Positions 45,014-56,074 of a stretch of DNA of 64,000 nucleotides are shown here, piece after piece (position 1 is the first letter of the stretch; every line of letters begins with the position of its first letter). Made by a program: the position numbers and the translations under genes. The notes beneath the pieces were generated by a model. The model was not told where the DNA came from. It saw only the letters and a program-made list of their open reading frames with translations, and made no database searches. This stretch comes from Azoarcus sp. PA01 (GTDB lineage Bacteria > Pseudomonadota > Gammaproteobacteria > Burkholderiales > Rhodocyclaceae): assembly GCA_001274695.2 (NCBI GenBank), contig LARU01000004.1, forward strand, positions 124,001 through 188,000. The letters run 5' to 3'.

Positions 45014-46216
45014 ATGTACGCAGAACGTGTTCTTTCAGGCATGCGCCCGACCGGGCGACTCCATCTTGGCCATTACCACGGCGTGCTCAAGAACTGGGTC
45101 AAGCTGCAGGCGGAATATCCGTGCCTGTTCTTCGTCGCCGACTGGCACGCGCTGACGACCGCCTATGACAGCCCGCAGATCATCGCGGACAGCGTCTGGG
45201 ACATGCTCGTCGACTGGCTCGCGGCCGGCGTCGATCCGGAGAAGGCGACGTTCTTCATCCAGTCCAAGGTGCCGGCGCACGCGGAACTCAATCTGCTGAT
45301 GTCGATGTTCTGCCCGCTCGGCTGGCTCGAGCGCGTGCCGACGTACAAGGATCAGCAGGAAAAGCTCGAGCACAAGGACCTGTCGACGTACGGCTTCCTC
45401 GGCTATCCGCTGCTGATGTCGGCCGACATCCTGCTGTACCGCGCCGACAAGGTGCCGGTCGGCGAAGACCAGCTGCCGCATGTCGAGTTCACGCGCGAGA
45501 TCGCGCGGCGCTTCAACCACCTGTACGGGCGCGAGCCGGGGTTCGAGGACAACGCGAAGGAAGCGATGAAGAAGCTCGGTGCGAAGAACGCCCGCCTGTA
45601 CGCCGAACTGCGCACGCGTTTCCAGCAGGAAGGCGACGATGCGGCGCGTGATCAGGGCAGGGTGCTGATCGAGGACGCGAAGAGCCTCGGCCACGTTGAC
45701 CGCGAGCGGCTGCACGGTTATCTCGAAGGCACCGGCAAGATGATCCTCGTCGAACCCGGCGCCCTGCTGACCGAGGCGGCGCGCATGCCCGGCCTCGACG
45801 GCCAGAAAATGTCGAAGAGCTACGGCAACACGATTTTCCTGCGCGAGGAGGCCGACTCGATCTCGAAGAAGATACGCACGATGCAGACCGACCCGGCGCG
45901 CGTGCGCCGCACCGACCCGGGCGACCCCGACAAGTGCCCGGTGTGGCAGTTCCACCTGATCTATTCGGACGACGGCGTGCGGGCGTGGGTGCAGGAGGGC
46001 TGTCGCAGCGCGGGCATCGGCTGCCTCGAGTGCAAGCAGCCGGTCATCGACGCGATCTTGCAGGAGCAGGCCCAGATGCGCGAGCGCGCGCAGCCTTACG
46101 TCGAGGATCCGGCCCTGCTGCGCCGGATCATGGCGGAGGGCTGCGAGCGTGCGAGCGAGCTTGCCGAGGAGACGATGCGCGACGTGCGCGCGGCAATGGG
46201 GCTTTCGTACTCCTGA
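45014..46216 (+). CDS. trpS: Tryptophanyl-tRNA synthetase
   Basis: The 400-residue class I synthetase shows the HIGH-type motif GRLHLGHYHG near residue 14 and KMSKS as QKMSKSYGN near 265. The Trp-pocket region FVADWHALTT, and LGYPLLMSADILLY with GEDQLPHVEFTREIARRFN, are also clear. It is longer than the E. coli enzyme because of an insertion between 170 and 250 (EAMKKLGAKNARLYAELRTRF), a feature of one bacterial subgroup. The start ATG 45014 lies nine bases after the M50 stop. Confidence 0.96.
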   Translation: MYAERVLSGMRPTGRLHLGHYHGVLKNWVKLQAEYPCLFFVADWHALTTAYDSPQIIADSVWDMLVDWLAAGVDPEKATFFIQSKVPAHAELNLLMSMFCPLGWLERVPTYKDQQEKLEHKDLSTYGFLGYPLLMSADILLYRADKVPVGEDQLPHVEFTREIARRFNHLYGREPGFEDNAKEAMKKLGAKNARLYAELRTRFQQEGDDAARDQGRVLIEDAKSLGHVDRERLHGYLEGTGKMILVEPGALLTEAARMPGLDGQKMSKSYGNTIFLREEADSISKKIRTMQTDPARVRRTDPGDPDKCPVWQFHLIYSDDGVRAWVQEGCRSAGIGCLECKQPVIDAILQEQAQMRERAQPYVEDPALLRRIMAEGCERASELAEETMRDVRAAMGLSYS

Positions 46217-46290
46217 GTCGCCCGGTCGGCGAGGCGGCCCTGGCGCCGCCGCGCGACGGTCGAACCGCCCGGCTTCGGACGTCTTCCGCA

Positions 46291-47121
46291 ATGAATCTTC
46301 CTCTCGAACGCCTTCCCGCGGAGACGGTCGCCCAGATCGAGGCCGTCGCGCGCCTTTACGGCGAGCCGCTGCTCGAAATGCCGAAGGACCTGTACATCCC
46401 GCCGGACGCGCTCGAGGTGTTCCTCGAAGCGTTCGAAGGACCGCTCGATCTGCTGCTGTACCTGATCCGCAAATCGAATCTCAACGTCCTCGACATCCCG
46501 ATGGCAGCGCTGACCGCGCAATATCTCGTTTACGTCGAGGCGATGCGCAGACACAATCTCGAACTCGCGGCGGACTACCTGCTGATGGCGGCGACGCTGC
46601 TCGAGATCAAGTCCCGCCTGCTGTTGCCGCGTCCGCAGCGCGAAGGCCCCGACGACGACAGCGACCCGCGAGCGGAACTCGTTCGCCGGCTGCTCGATTA
46701 CGAACAGATGAAACGGGCGGGGGCACGGCTGGAGCTGCTGCCGCGCGCCGAGCGCGACTACGAGCGGGTGAGCATCTTCGTCGCCGAGAAGATCGTCGAG
46801 CGGCTGCCCGAAGTGAGCCTGCACGACCTTCAGCTCGCGTGGCTGAAGATCATGAAGAAGGCGCGCCTGACGCAGCATCACCAGGTGAGACGGGACGAAC
46901 TGTCGGTGCGCGAGCATATGAGCGCGATCCTGCGCAAGCTCGGCGGTGGCGCGTTTGTCGTGTTCGACACGCTGTTCGAACCCGCGCGCGGGCCTGCGGG
47001 ACTCGTCGTGAGTTTTCTCGCGGTGCTCGAACTGGTCAAGGAAAGGCTCGTGGAGGTGGCGCAGAACGAGCCTTTCGCGCCGATATACGTGAAGCTCGCC
47101 GATGCAGCCGACGACGCCTGA
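46291..47121 (+). CDS. scpA: Segregation and condensation protein A
   Basis: The 276-residue kleisin bridges the SMC dimer heads. Residues 43-75 ([30 protein letters not shown]) form the N-terminal SMC-neck-binding helix, followed by [38 protein letters not shown]. The C-terminal winged helix includes [15 protein letters not shown]. The start ATG 46291 gives family length; the frame is open upstream only as shadow of trpS. Its last 20 bases overlap scpB. Confidence 0.94.
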   Translation: MNLPLERLPAETVAQIEAVARLYGEPLLEMPKDLYIPPDALEVFLEAFEGPLDLLLYLIRKSNLNVLDIPMAALTAQYLVYVEAMRRHNLELAADYLLMAATLLEIKSRLLLPRPQREGPDDDSDPRAELVRRLLDYEQMKRAGARLELLPRAERDYERVSIFVAEKIVERLPEVSLHDLQLAWLKIMKKARLTQHHQVRRDELSVREHMSAILRKLGGGAFVVFDTLFEPARGPAGLVVSFLAVLELVKERLVEVAQNEPFAPIYVKLADAADDA

Positions 47122-48016
47122 AGACTGCAAGCGCATCGTCGAGGCGGCGCTGCTCGCGGCATCGGCACCTCTGCCGGTCGGCGATCTGCGGCAGCTGTTC
47201 GACGTCGATCCGGGCGCGGATTTCATCCGGCGTGTGCTCGAGGACCTGCGTGCCGACTGGGCGGATCGCGGCGCGGAACTGGTGCAGGTGGCTTCGGGCT
47301 GGCGCTTCCAGACGCGGCCCGAATACCAGGTCTTTCTCGACCGGCTGAAGCAGGAAAAGCCGCCGCGATATTCGCGTGCAGTGCTGGAGACACTGGCGAT
47401 CATCGCCTACCGTCAACCGGTGACGCGCGGCGACATCGAGGACGTCCGCGGCGTCGCCGTTTCGCCGAACGTGCTCAAGACGCTCGAATCGCGCGGCTGG
47501 ATCGACGTCGTCGGTCACCGCGACACGCCCGGCCGCCCCGCACTGTTTGCGACCACGCGGCGCTTTCTCGACGACCTCGGGCTGCGCAGCCTGACCGAAT
47601 TGCCCGCCTTAACCGAAATTGAAAGGATCATGGATCTTGTCGACACCAAAGAAATCGAAGCGGCCGCTGCGGCCCCGACGAAGAAGAACGCTGAAGCGGC
47701 CGCGGCCGCGAGGCATCCGCCAGGGCCTGCGCCGCGTGCCGGCGGGCGCCCGACGACGGCCGGCGCCGGAGAAGGGGCGCGGCTCGCACGGCCGCCGCGC
47801 GCCGCAGCGCCGGGAGGCGGGGGCGCGGCGAACAGGAAAACAGCGTGCTTGCCGAACCCGAGCGGCTGCAGAAAGTGCTGGCGCAGATCGGTATCGGCTC
47901 GCGCCGCGAAATCGAGGAATGGGTGGTTGCCGGGAGAATCTCGGTCAACGGCCTGCCTGCGGAACTCGGCCAGAAAATCGGCCCGGGAGACCGCGTCAAA
48001 TACAACGGCAAGCTGA
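47102..48016 (+). CDS. scpB: Segregation and condensation protein B, with long low-complexity extension
   Basis: The condensin partner occupies residues 1-175: [84 protein letters not shown] and a closing [20 protein letters not shown], both winged helices being present. The frame then continues for about 130 residues of Ala/Pro/Arg-rich sequence and overlaps the rluB gene by 172 bases before a stop. Family members usually end soon after TELP, so the tail is suspicious: either a non-conserved extension or the mark of a small frameshift. Confidence is high for scpB and low for its end. Confidence 0.85.
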   Translation: MQPTTPEDCKRIVEAALLAASAPLPVGDLRQLFDVDPGADFIRRVLEDLRADWADRGAELVQVASGWRFQTRPEYQVFLDRLKQEKPPRYSRAVLETLAIIAYRQPVTRGDIEDVRGVAVSPNVLKTLESRGWIDVVGHRDTPGRPALFATTRRFLDDLGLRSLTELPALTEIERIMDLVDTKEIEAAAAAPTKKNAEAAAAARHPPGPAPRAGGRPTTAGAGEGARLARPPRAAAPGGGGAANRKTACLPNPSGCRKCWRRSVSARAAKSRNGWLPGESRSTACLRNSARKSARETASNTTAS

Positions 48017-48651
48017 TTCCGTTGCGTTTCACGGTGCGCACGCCACGCGTGCTGATCTACCACAAGCCCGAAGGCGAAATCGTCTCGCGCGAGGACCCGG
48101 AAGGGCGCCCGACGGTGTTCGAGCGGCTGCCGATCCTGCGCAAGGGGCGCTGGATCGCAGTCGGGCGGCTCGACTTCAACACGTCGGGGCTGCTCCTGTT
48201 CACGAACGACGGCACGCTCGCCAACCGCCTGATGCATCCGCGCTACGAACTCGAGCGTGAATACGCGGTGCGCCTGCTCGGGCAGCTCAACGACGAACAG
48301 ATCGAATCGCTGAAGACCGGCATCCAGCTCGAGGACGGGCTCGCGCGATTCACGTCGATTTCCGACGAAGGCGGCGAGGGCGCGAACCACTGGTACCGGG
48401 TTACCCTTTCCGAAGGCCGGAATCGCGAAGTCCGGCGCATGTTCGAAGCGGTAGGCCTCACCGTCAGCCGGTTGATGCGGGTGCGCTACGGCCCGGTAAC
48501 GCTGTCGTCGCGGCTCAAGCGCGGCATGTGGATGGAGATGCCGGAAGTCGAGGTGTGCGCGCTCGCCGGCTTGCCGAAACCAGCGGGCCAGGCCGCGCGT
48601 CCGGGCGAGCAGGTGCGCAAGACGCGCCTGCATCGCACCACCCCGAGGTGA
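47845..48651 (+). CDS. rluB: 23S rRNA pseudouridine synthase, RluB type
   Basis: The 268-residue enzyme (U2605 in E. coli numbering) has an N-terminal S4 RNA-binding domain ([31 protein letters not shown], residues 5-35). The catalytic motif [17 protein letters not shown] has its Asp near residue 110, and the C-terminal [25 protein letters not shown] block is typical. GTG 47845 has AGGA nine bases upstream. An Arg/Lys-rich reading frame (from TTG 47637, [15 protein letters not shown]) in another phase looks like the basic N-terminal extension some RluB proteins carry, and would join only through a frameshift around 47800-47840. Confidence 0.92.
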   Translation: MLAEPERLQKVLAQIGIGSRREIEEWVVAGRISVNGLPAELGQKIGPGDRVKYNGKLIPLRFTVRTPRVLIYHKPEGEIVSREDPEGRPTVFERLPILRKGRWIAVGRLDFNTSGLLLFTNDGTLANRLMHPRYELEREYAVRLLGQLNDEQIESLKTGIQLEDGLARFTSISDEGGEGANHWYRVTLSEGRNREVRRMFEAVGLTVSRLMRVRYGPVTLSSRLKRGMWMEMPEVEVCALAGLPKPAGQAARPGEQVRKTRLHRTTPR

Positions 48652-48927
48652 TGCGCAGCCGATAGCGGGCGCGGCAGATCCACGCTGCGCCGGCTCGGAG
48701 CTGGCGAAGATCGGCGGAGGAATTTTTTGCATCGGCGCCGACTGCGGGCCGGCGGCGAGCGGGCCGGGTGCGAGCTTGCCTCTGCGCCGCGCTTTGGTGC
48801 TAGACTCCGAAAACTTTGTTCCGGCGATAAAAGTTTGCGCAAATGCAAAGCGCCGGGGCTCGTTTTTCAGCCCGTCCGCGACGCGGTGCGAACAGCGCCG
48901 GCGAGTGGACAGAACAGGAGGACAAGG

Positions 48928-49913
48928 ATGGCTTTCGTCATTCTTTCCGCCGGGACGCTGACACAATCGCGGATGCACACGATCAGCGCCCGGGTTTTTG
49001 CCGGCGTCATCGTCGCGATCGTGTTTGCGGCGCTTGCCGGCGGTTTCGCGCTTGGTTACATGGTGGACGGCAAGGTCCGGAATCCTCCCCAAGCCGCCCC
49101 GGTGGTGCCTGCCGAGTCGCAAAGCGACCTGCTGATCGGCCGTTTCGGCGAACTGTCGGGTCGCATGGTCCAGTTGCAGGCCGAGGCGGCCGCGCTGACG
49201 GAGCGGATCGGCGCGATCAAGGATTTCGAAACACGGATCACCGAAAACGTCGCCGCCGACTCCCCACCCGGGCGCATCGCAAAAACCCCGCTCGGTTCCC
49301 CGTCCGGCGGGCCGCTGCTGCAGCCGGTTCCCGCACGTGCGCCAGAGGCGCCAGCGTCCGGCCTGAAGGCGCCGCCCCGAGCTGCGGCGGCGCCGGACGG
49401 CAAGCCGGAAGGACTGCTGGCCGCAGAAGTCGCCGAAATGGAGCGCGACGTCGAGCACCTCGCGCAGACGCTCGCCGGGCTGGACCGGCTCGCCACGAGC
49501 TACAGCCTCGCTCACATGTCGTTCCCGGGCCGCTCTCCGGTCGCCGGCGTCGGGATTTCATCCGGGTTCGGCAATCGCAGTGATCCGTTCCGGCGTCGAC
49601 TTGCCTTTCACAGCGGCGTCGATTTTCCGGCACCGACGGGCACGCAGATTTCCGCCAGCGCAGGCGGGCGGGTGATCTTCGCCGGCCGCCGTCCGGATTA
49701 CGGACTGACCGTCGAGATCGACCACGGCGGGGCCTCGCGACGCGCTACGCGCACGCGTCGAAGCTCCACGTGAAAGTCGGCCAGGTCGTGTTGCCGGGAG
49801 ACAGGATCGCGTCGATCGGCTCCACCGGGCGTTCGACGGGCGCGCACCTGCATTTCGAAGTCCTGAAGGACGGTCTGATCGTCGATCCGGCGTCGTACCT
49901 CGCGCAGTTCTGA
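48928..49913 (+). pseudogene. M23 peptidase, frameshifted in the catalytic domain
   Basis: The first frame (ATG 48928, AGGAGG upstream) encodes a membrane helix (about 21-46), a periplasmic coiled region and the first half of a LytM/M23 domain (GISSGFGNRSDPF, FHSGVDFPAPTG, GLTVEIDHGG). At the run of four G at 49729-49732 the frame is lost and stops at 49773. One phase over, the rest of the domain continues without interruption (LATRYAHASKLHVKVGQVV, GSTGRSTGAHLHFEV) to a stop at 49911-49913. Restoring one G would give an intact enzyme of about 328 residues with both HxxxD and HLH zinc motifs. Sequencing error, true inactivation or ribosomal slippage cannot be separated here. Confidence 0.85.
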
Positions 49914-49925
49914 GCAGTCCGGGCG

Positions 49926-50300
49926 ATGCCGTCGCGCCGTCGTTACAGCAACCGCAATCTGACTCGGGACTCGTACATCCTGACGTCGGATCCGACGTAC
50001 GGGCTCAAGCGCATCGTGCTCCTGTGGGGGCTCGTCGTCGTCGTCGTGGTGATGCTCGGGCTCGGCGTCCGATATTTCGAGGATCGGCTCGCGTCGGAGT
50101 CGTCGCTGTCGGCGATGCGGCAGCACAACCGCGAGCTGCAGGACGCGCTGAGCAAGGCGCGCTTCGATCTCGAGGTGGAACTGGCGACGCGGGGCGAGCT
50201 CGAACGCCAGGTAATCAGCCTGAACGACGAGCTCAAGCAGATCAGGGAAGAGCTGGCATTCATCAAGTCGGCGACGAAGGGTGCACCTCCGGCCCGTTGA
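49926..50300 (+). CDS. Single-pass membrane protein with coiled coil, between M23 peptidase and bactofilin
   Basis: The 124-residue protein has a basic N terminus (PSRRRYSNRN), a membrane helix at about 29-51 (IVLLWGLVVVVVVMLGLGVRYF) and a long coiled coil (about 54-114, LSAMRQHNRELQDALSKARFDLEVELATRGELERQVI). It follows the M23 gene by 12 bases. Proteins of this form commonly sit between an M23 peptidase and a bactofilin in betaproteobacteria and may link the cytoskeletal polymer to the periplasmic enzyme. No enzymatic motif is seen. Confidence 0.75.
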   Translation: MPSRRRYSNRNLTRDSYILTSDPTYGLKRIVLLWGLVVVVVVMLGLGVRYFEDRLASESSLSAMRQHNRELQDALSKARFDLEVELATRGELERQVISLNDELKQIREELAFIKSATKGAPPAR

Positions 50301-50344
50301 GCCTCCTGCGCGCCCGGCGAGGTGCCATTCGAGGGACGAAAGCG

Positions 50345-50782
50345 ATGTTCGGACGCAAGCGCAACAAGGCAATCCAGGTCACCAAGCTCTCCAGCCTGGT
50401 CGCAGACAATCTCGAAATCGTCGGTGACGTGCTGTTTTCCGGGGGCTTGCGGGTCGACGGAAAGATCGAAGGCAACGTCCTCGGCAAGGAAGGCGAACGC
50501 AGTCTGTTGGTCGTCAGCAACCGGGGGACGATCACCGGGCGAGTGCGTGTGCATGACGCGGTCGTCAATGGCCGCATTGAGGGCGACTTGGAAGTCGAAC
50601 ATTTCCTCGAACTGCAGGACGGCGCGCATGTGTCGGGACATATCATCTACCGGCAGCTGCAGATGGACTGCGGCGCCGTTGTCGACGGGCGACTCGAGAA
50701 GGTCGAAGAGGCCAGCGCGGACAGGAAGGTCGTCGACATCTCGGTCGCAGCCTCGCTGCCGGGACGCGCGATCGAACAATAA
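50345..50782 (+). CDS. Bactofilin
   Basis: The 145-residue protein is a bactofilin, a nucleotide-free cytoskeletal protein that polymerises through a right-handed beta helix. The core runs from about 22 to 120 (LEIVGDVLFSGGLRVDGKIEGNV, GTITGRVRVHDAVVNGRIEGDLEVEHFLELQDGAHVSGHI) with short polar termini that could contact the membrane. ATG 50345 is preferred (GAGGGA upstream); the frame upstream is shadow. In other bacteria bactofilins position M23-type cell-wall hydrolases, and such a gene lies two places upstream here. Confidence 0.93.
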   Translation: MFGRKRNKAIQVTKLSSLVADNLEIVGDVLFSGGLRVDGKIEGNVLGKEGERSLLVVSNRGTITGRVRVHDAVVNGRIEGDLEVEHFLELQDGAHVSGHIIYRQLQMDCGAVVDGRLEKVEEASADRKVVDISVAASLPGRAIEQ

Positions 50783-50925
50783 CCGGCACGGCCATCACCC
50801 GCCGGATTCCGCCGGCAATAATGGAATAGCGGCTTCGCAGTGTCGCTCCGGCACCGCCCATGCACCATACGTGCGTCCATGGCGCGGCGCGGGAACGCGC
50901 AGCGGGCGAACCAGCGGGCGTCGGG

Positions 50926-50931
50926 TATAAT
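50926..50931 (+). promoter_or_regulatory. Candidate -10 box for purL
   Basis: A perfect TATAAT lies 60 bases before the purL ATG in the intergenic region 50783-50990. No convincing -35 hexamer is present at 17 bases distance, so the promoter may need an activator or be weak. Confidence 0.4.
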
Positions 50932-50990
50932 TTCGCCCTTCCGACCGGCGAACCCTGTTCGCGCCCCCTTTTCCCTTCGCAACGATAGAA

Positions 50991-53900
50991 ATGGCCGAAA
51001 TCCTCAAGCTGCGCGGCGCTGCGGCGCTTTCTTCCTCCCGCCTCGCGCGCCTTTCCCGTTCCGCAGCCGAAGCGCTGCCGAAGCTCAACGGGCTGGCCGC
51101 GGAGTACTGGTATTTCGTCGAACTCACCGCGCCGCTGGCAACCGACGAGCGCGAGCGGCTCGTCGACCTGCTCGGGGCCGTGCCCGCGTCGCCGCAGCTG
51201 CCGCCGGGCACGCAGCTGGTCGTCGTGCCGCGGCTCGGGACGATTTCGCCGTGGTCGTCGAAAGCGACGGACATCGCGCGCCAGTGCGGCTTCGACAAGG
51301 TGACGCGCATCGAGCGCGGCGTGTCGTATTCGCTCGAGCTGCGCAACGGGCTCGACGATCGCCAGTACGCGGCGGTGCTGCCGCTGCTGCACGACCGCAT
51401 GACCGAGTCGGTGCTGGCGAATCTCGACGCCGCCGAAGCGCTGTTCCATCACTACGAGCCGAAGCCGCTGATGTCGGTCGATGTGCTCGCGGGGGGGCGC
51501 GACGCGCTCGTCGCGGCGAACGCCGAACTCGGGCTCGCGCTGTCCGACGACGAAATCGACTATCTCGTCGAGAACTTCACCCGCATCGCGCGCAATCCGA
51601 CCGACGTCGAGCTGATGATGTTCGCGCAGGCGAACTCCGAACATTGCCGCCACAAGATCTTCAACGCCGACTGGGTCGTCGACGCGCGGCCGATGCACAA
51701 GACGCTGTTCGGCATGATCCGCGATACGCACAATGCGCACCCCGAAGGCACCGTCGTCGCGTATTCGGACAACGCGTCGGTGATCGAAGGGGCGACGATC
51801 GACCGCTTCTACGCGGACGCCGACGGCCAGTGGCGCTTTCGGCCTGAAGAAACGCACATCCTCGCGAAAGTCGAGACGCACAACCACCCGACGGCGATCT
51901 CGCCGTTCCCGGGTGCTGCGACCGGGGCCGGCGGCGAGATCCGCGACGAAGGGGCGACCGGCCGCGGTTCGAAGCCGAAAGCCGGCCTGACCGGTTTCTC
52001 GGTGTCGAACCTGAACATTCCCGAATTCGCGCAGCCGTGGGAAAAACCCTACGGCAAGCCGGACCGCATCGCCTCGGCGCTGGACATCATGATCGAAGGC
52101 CCGATCGGCGGCGCCGCGTTCAACAACGAATTCGGCCGGCCGAACCTCGCCGGCTACTTCCGCACGTTTGAGCAGGAAGTGCAGAATGAGGTGCGCGGCT
52201 ACCACAAGCCGATCATGATCGCGGGCGGCCTTGGCAGCATCCAGGCGCAGCAGTCGCACAAGGTGAAGTTCGCGCCCGGCACGCTGCTGATCCAGCTCGG
52301 CGGCCCGGGCATGCTGATCGGCCTCGGTGGCGGCGCGGCGTCGAGCATGGCGACCGGCACGAACACGGCCGACCTCGACTTCGCGTCGGTGCAGCGCGGC
52401 AACCCCGAGATCGAGCGCCGCTGCCAGGAAGTCATCGACGCGTGCTGGCAGCGCGGCGACGCGAACCCGATCCTCGCGATCCACGACGTCGGCGCCGGCG
52501 GGCTGTCGAACGCGATGCCGGAACTGGCGGAATCGGCCGGGCTCGGCGCGCATTTCGAGCTGCGCGAAGTGCATATCGAGGAACCGGGCATGAGCCCGCG
52601 CGAGATCTGGAGCAACGAGTCGCAGGAGCGCTACGTGCTCGCGATCGCCCCCGAAAGCCTCGCCGAATTCCGCGCGATCTGCGAGCGCGAGCGCTGCCCG
52701 TTCGCGGTGCTGGGCGAAGCGACCGCGGACGGCCATCTGACCGTCGCCGACCGCCACTTCGGCAACAAGCCCGTCGACATGGAAATGCAGGTGCTGCTCG
52801 GCAAGCCGCCGAAGATGACCCGCAACGTGTCGCGTCGCGCGGTGCATGTGCCGCCGTTCGACGTCACGGACATCGACCTCAAGGACGCCTGCCTGCGCGT
52901 GCTGCGCCTGCCGGCGGTCGCGAGCAAGAACTTTCTGATCACGATCGGCGACCGCTCGGTCGGCGGCCTCACCGCCCGCGACCAGTTGGTGGGGCCGTGG
53001 CAGGTGCCGGTCGCGGATGTCGCGGTCACCGCGATGAGCTTCCACGGCTACCAGGGCGAAGCGTTCGCGATGGGCGAGCGCACGACGGTCGCGTGCCTCG
53101 ATGCGCCCGCTTCCGGGCGCATGGCAATCGGCGAGGCGGTGACGAACATCGCCGCCGCGGACATCGCCGACATCGGCCAGGTCAAGCTGTCGGCGAACTG
53201 GATGGCCGCAGCCGGGCATCGCGGCGAGGACGCGAAGCTGTTCGACACGGTCAGTGCGGTGTCCCTGTTCTGCCAGCAGGCCGGCCTCGCGATCCCGGTC
53301 GGCAAGGATTCGCTGTCGATGAAGACCTCATGGCATGACGATGGCGCGAGCCGCCAGGTCGTCTCGCCGCTGTCGCTCGTCGTCACGGCGTTCGCGCCGG
53401 TCGCAGACATCCGCCGCACGCTCACGCCCCAGCTCCAGTTCCCCGAAGGCGTCGACACCGAGCTGCTGCTGATCGACCTCGGCAACGACCGCAATCGCCT
53501 CGGCGGTTCGGCGCTCGCGCAGGTGTTCGGCTCGGTCGCCGAGCATGCGCCTGACGTCGATGCCGCGCAGCTCACAAGGTTCTTCAGCCTGATCCGGCAG
53601 TTCCGCCGCGACGATCTCCTGCTCGCATACCACGACCGCAGCGACGGAGGCCTCTTCGCGACGCTGTGCGAGATGGCGTTCGCGTCCCGATGCGGGCTGT
53701 CGCTCGTGCTCGACACAGTCTGCTACGACCCGTACATGAACGACGTCGACGGCCTCGACAAGAAGCCTGACACGATCAAGGGCCGGCTCAACGACCGCCT
53801 TTTCGCCGGCCTGTTCGCCGAGGAGCTCGGCGCGGTGGTGCAGATCCGGCGCGACGACCGTGCGCGTGTCACCGCTCCGTTGCGTGATGCCGGCATCGCC

Positions 53901-54923
53901 TACCATTTCCTCGGCGAGCCGAACGACAAGGACGAGATCCGCTTCTGGCGCAACGCGAAACTCGTGTTCAACGCGCCGCGCGCCCAACTGCTGCAGGCAT
54001 GGTCCGAAACCAGTTATCGCATCGCCCGCCTGCGCGACGATGCGGATTGCGCGCGCGAGGAATTCGACGCGCTCGCCGACGCGTCGAACCCGGGGCTGAG
54101 TGTGTCGCTGACCTTCGATCCGGCTGACGACGTCGCCGCGCCGCTGATCGCGACCGGCGCTCGGCCGAAGATCGCGATCCTGCGCGAGCAGGGCGTCAAT
54201 TCGCAGGCCGAGATGGCGGCGGCGTTCGAGCGCGCCGGTTTCGCGCCGTACGACGTGCATATGTCGGATCTGCAGGCCGGCCGCCACCAGCTGAGTGACT
54301 TCCATGGCTTCGCCGCGTGCGGCGGTTTCTCGTACGGCGACGTGCTCGGCGCCGGGCAGGGGTGGGCGAAGTCGATCCTGTTCAACCCGGCGCTGCGTGC
54401 GCAATTCGAAGCGTTCTTCACCCGTCCCGAAACGTTCGCGCTGGGCGTGTGCAACGGCTGCCAGATGATGGCGCACCTCGCGCCGATCATCCCGGGCGCC
54501 GAGCACTGGCCGACTTTCCACCGCAATCGCAGCGAGCAGTTCGAGGCGCGTTTCGTGATGGCCGAAGTGCTCGACAGCCCGTCGATCCTGTTCGCAGGGA
54601 TGGCCGGCAGCCGCATGCCGATCGTCGTCAGCCACGGCGAAGGGCGCGCAGTGTTCCGCGACGCGGCCGACTCCGAACGCGTCGTGACGGCGCTGCGCCA
54701 TATCGACAATCACGGTGCGCCGGCCGCGACCTATCCGTTCAACCCGAACGGTTCGCCGCAAGGATCGACCGGTTTCACGACCGCGGACGGCCGCTTCACG
54801 ATCATGATGCCGCACCCGGAACGCACCGCGCGGACGGTGCAGATGAGCTGGTACCCGGCGGGACTCGGCGAGGATTCGCCGTGGCTGCGGATGTTCCGCA
54901 ACGCGCGGCGCTGGCTGGGGTGA
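50991..54923 (+). CDS. purL: Phosphoribosylformylglycinamidine synthase (FGAM synthase), large form
   Basis: The 1310-residue single-chain enzyme carries out step four of purine synthesis: FGAR plus glutamine plus ATP gives FGAM. Seen in order are the N-terminal domain, linker ([43 protein letters not shown]), and first AIRS-like ATPase half ([33 protein letters not shown]). The second half ([27 protein letters not shown]) and the C-terminal class I amidotransferase follow. Its nucleophile is Cys in [10 protein letters not shown] near residue 1154, with HPER at the end. Length matches proteobacterial PurL (about 1300). Confidence 0.97.
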   Translation: MAEILKLRGAAALSSSRLARLSRSAAEALPKLNGLAAEYWYFVELTAPLATDERERLVDLLGAVPASPQLPPGTQLVVVPRLGTISPWSSKATDIARQCGFDKVTRIERGVSYSLELRNGLDDRQYAAVLPLLHDRMTESVLANLDAAEALFHHYEPKPLMSVDVLAGGRDALVAANAELGLALSDDEIDYLVENFTRIARNPTDVELMMFAQANSEHCRHKIFNADWVVDARPMHKTLFGMIRDTHNAHPEGTVVAYSDNASVIEGATIDRFYADADGQWRFRPEETHILAKVETHNHPTAISPFPGAATGAGGEIRDEGATGRGSKPKAGLTGFSVSNLNIPEFAQPWEKPYGKPDRIASALDIMIEGPIGGAAFNNEFGRPNLAGYFRTFEQEVQNEVRGYHKPIMIAGGLGSIQAQQSHKVKFAPGTLLIQLGGPGMLIGLGGGAASSMATGTNTADLDFASVQRGNPEIERRCQEVIDACWQRGDANPILAIHDVGAGGLSNAMPELAESAGLGAHFELREVHIEEPGMSPREIWSNESQERYVLAIAPESLAEFRAICERERCPFAVLGEATADGHLTVADRHFGNKPVDMEMQVLLGKPPKMTRNVSRRAVHVPPFDVTDIDLKDACLRVLRLPAVASKNFLITIGDRSVGGLTARDQLVGPWQVPVADVAVTAMSFHGYQGEAFAMGERTTVACLDAPASGRMAIGEAVTNIAAADIADIGQVKLSANWMAAAGHRGEDAKLFDTVSAVSLFCQQAGLAIPVGKDSLSMKTSWHDDGASRQVVSPLSLVVTAFAPVADIRRTLTPQLQFPEGVDTELLLIDLGNDRNRLGGSALAQVFGSVAEHAPDVDAAQLTRFFSLIRQFRRDDLLLAYHDRSDGGLFATLCEMAFASRCGLSLVLDTVCYDPYMNDVDGLDKKPDTIKGRLNDRLFAGLFAEELGAVVQIRRDDRARVTAPLRDAGIAYHFLGEPNDKDEIRFWRNAKLVFNAPRAQLLQAWSETSYRIARLRDDADCAREEFDALADASNPGLSVSLTFDPADDVAAPLIATGARPKIAILREQGVNSQAEMAAAFERAGFAPYDVHMSDLQAGRHQLSDFHGFAACGGFSYGDVLGAGQGWAKSILFNPALRAQFEAFFTRPETFALGVCNGCQMMAHLAPIIPGAEHWPTFHRNRSEQFEARFVMAEVLDSPSILFAGMAGSRMPIVVSHGEGRAVFRDAADSERVVTALRHIDNHGAPAATYPFNPNGSPQGSTGFTTADGRFTIMMPHPERTARTVQMSWYPAGLGEDSPWLRMFRNARRWLG

Positions 54924-55045
54924 ACCCGCCCCGGCGGTAGGTTGCGGCCGGCTGCCGGGCTTGACTGCAGTCAATCGCGCGTGCGTTGCAGCTGTTAGAA
55001 TCGCCGCACCGTTTTGGTCATTCCGGGTCGCTCCGGTTTTCGCCG

Positions 55046-55432
55046 ATGCATTTCAAGCGTAGCGCTCGCAGTTTCACTGCCTGGATCGCGTTGTTCGCGG
55101 TCCTGCTGGGTGCGCTCGCGCCGGCACTGAGCCACGCGGTGCCGCGCGCGGACGGTGACAAGCGCCTGATCCAGGTGTGCACGGTTGCCGGCATGAAAAT
55201 GGTCGCGGTCGATGATGCGCGCGACGAGGGCGACGCCCACGTGTTTCCCGCCGAACGTTGTGCTTTCTGCGCGACGCACTGCGACGTGCCGGTGCTTCCC
55301 GCGATGCCGTCCGCGCCGTTCGCGCTTAAAGGCCGTTCCGACCACCTTCCCCCGCTTTACCTCCACTCGCCGCGCCCGCTCTTCGCCTGGGCAGCGGCGC
55401 AGCCCCGCGCTCCGCCGCTCCTGCGCGCGTGA
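55046..55432 (+). CDS. DUF2946-type small exported/membrane protein of copper cluster
   Basis: The 128-residue protein has an N-terminal hydrophobic helix (about 11-27, AWIALFAVLLGALAPALSHA) and a cysteine/histidine motif CAFCATHCDVP at about 74-84, followed by a Pro-rich tail with HLPPLYLHSPRPLF. This is the DUF2946 pattern, found next to copper-uptake genes in proteobacteria. CxxC...C with His could bind copper. ATG 55046 is preferred to an upstream start at 54986. It is the first gene of a five-gene rightward cluster. Confidence 0.82.
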   Translation: MHFKRSARSFTAWIALFAVLLGALAPALSHAVPRADGDKRLIQVCTVAGMKMVAVDDARDEGDAHVFPAERCAFCATHCDVPVLPAMPSAPFALKGRSDHLPPLYLHSPRPLFAWAAAQPRAPPLLRA

Positions 55433-55618
55433 GTGCCGTCCCGGCCGTGCCCCCGTCTCCTCGCCGCTTGCAGGAGGCGGGGCACAGCCGGACGACGCGT
55501 TCCTGCCGAAACACAATCGCTTCCGGTATCAAGGCATTCGCTCGACCCGATCGCATCGATCGCGGGAACGTGCCATGCCGGCTTGCGGGCCGATTTGCGA
55601 ATCGATGGAGTGAACATC

Positions 55619-56074
55619 ATGAAGAAGATCCTTGCAGTCAGCCTGGTTTCTGCCGTGCTAGCGGGCCCCGCGCTCGCCCAGGTGCAGGTCGATGACCCGT
55701 GGGTGCGGGCGACGGTCGCGCAGCAGAAAGTCACCGGCGCGTTCATGCGCCTCACCGCGGCCCAGGATGCGCGGCTCGTCTCGGCGGACTCGCCCGTGGC
55801 GGGAAAAGTCGAGATACACGAGATGGTGATGGACAAGGACGTCATGAAGATGCGTCCCGTCACCGCGGTCGAGCTGCCGGCCGGCAAGGCGGTCGAGCTC
55901 AAGCCCGGCGGCCACCACGTGATGCTGTTCGACCTGAAGCAAGCCGTCCGCGTGGGCGACACGGTGCCGCTGACGCTGGTCGTCGAGAGCCGCAGCGGCA
56001 AGCGCGAGTCGGTCGAGGTGGCGGTGCCCGTGCGGCCGTTGAACCCGGCGGGCCGGGGGGATCATGGGCATTGA
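55619..56074 (+). CDS. Periplasmic copper chaperone, PCu(A)C family
   Basis: The 151-residue protein has a signal peptide (MKKILAVSLVSAVLAGPALA) and the PCu(A)C copper(I) site: HEMVMDKDVMKMR followed by GGHHVMLFDL, matching the H-M-x(about 10)-M-x(about 21)-H-x-M signature. Family proteins deliver copper(I) to cytochrome oxidase Cu(A) or take part in copper acquisition. The C-terminal GDHGH may add a site. GGAG lies eight bases before ATG 55619. The stop overlaps the TonB receptor start by eleven bases, so the two are co-translated. Confidence 0.93.
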   Translation: MKKILAVSLVSAVLAGPALAQVQVDDPWVRATVAQQKVTGAFMRLTAAQDARLVSADSPVAGKVEIHEMVMDKDVMKMRPVTAVELPAGKAVELKPGGHHVMLFDLKQAVRVGDTVPLTLVVESRSGKRESVEVAVPVRPLNPAGRGDHGH

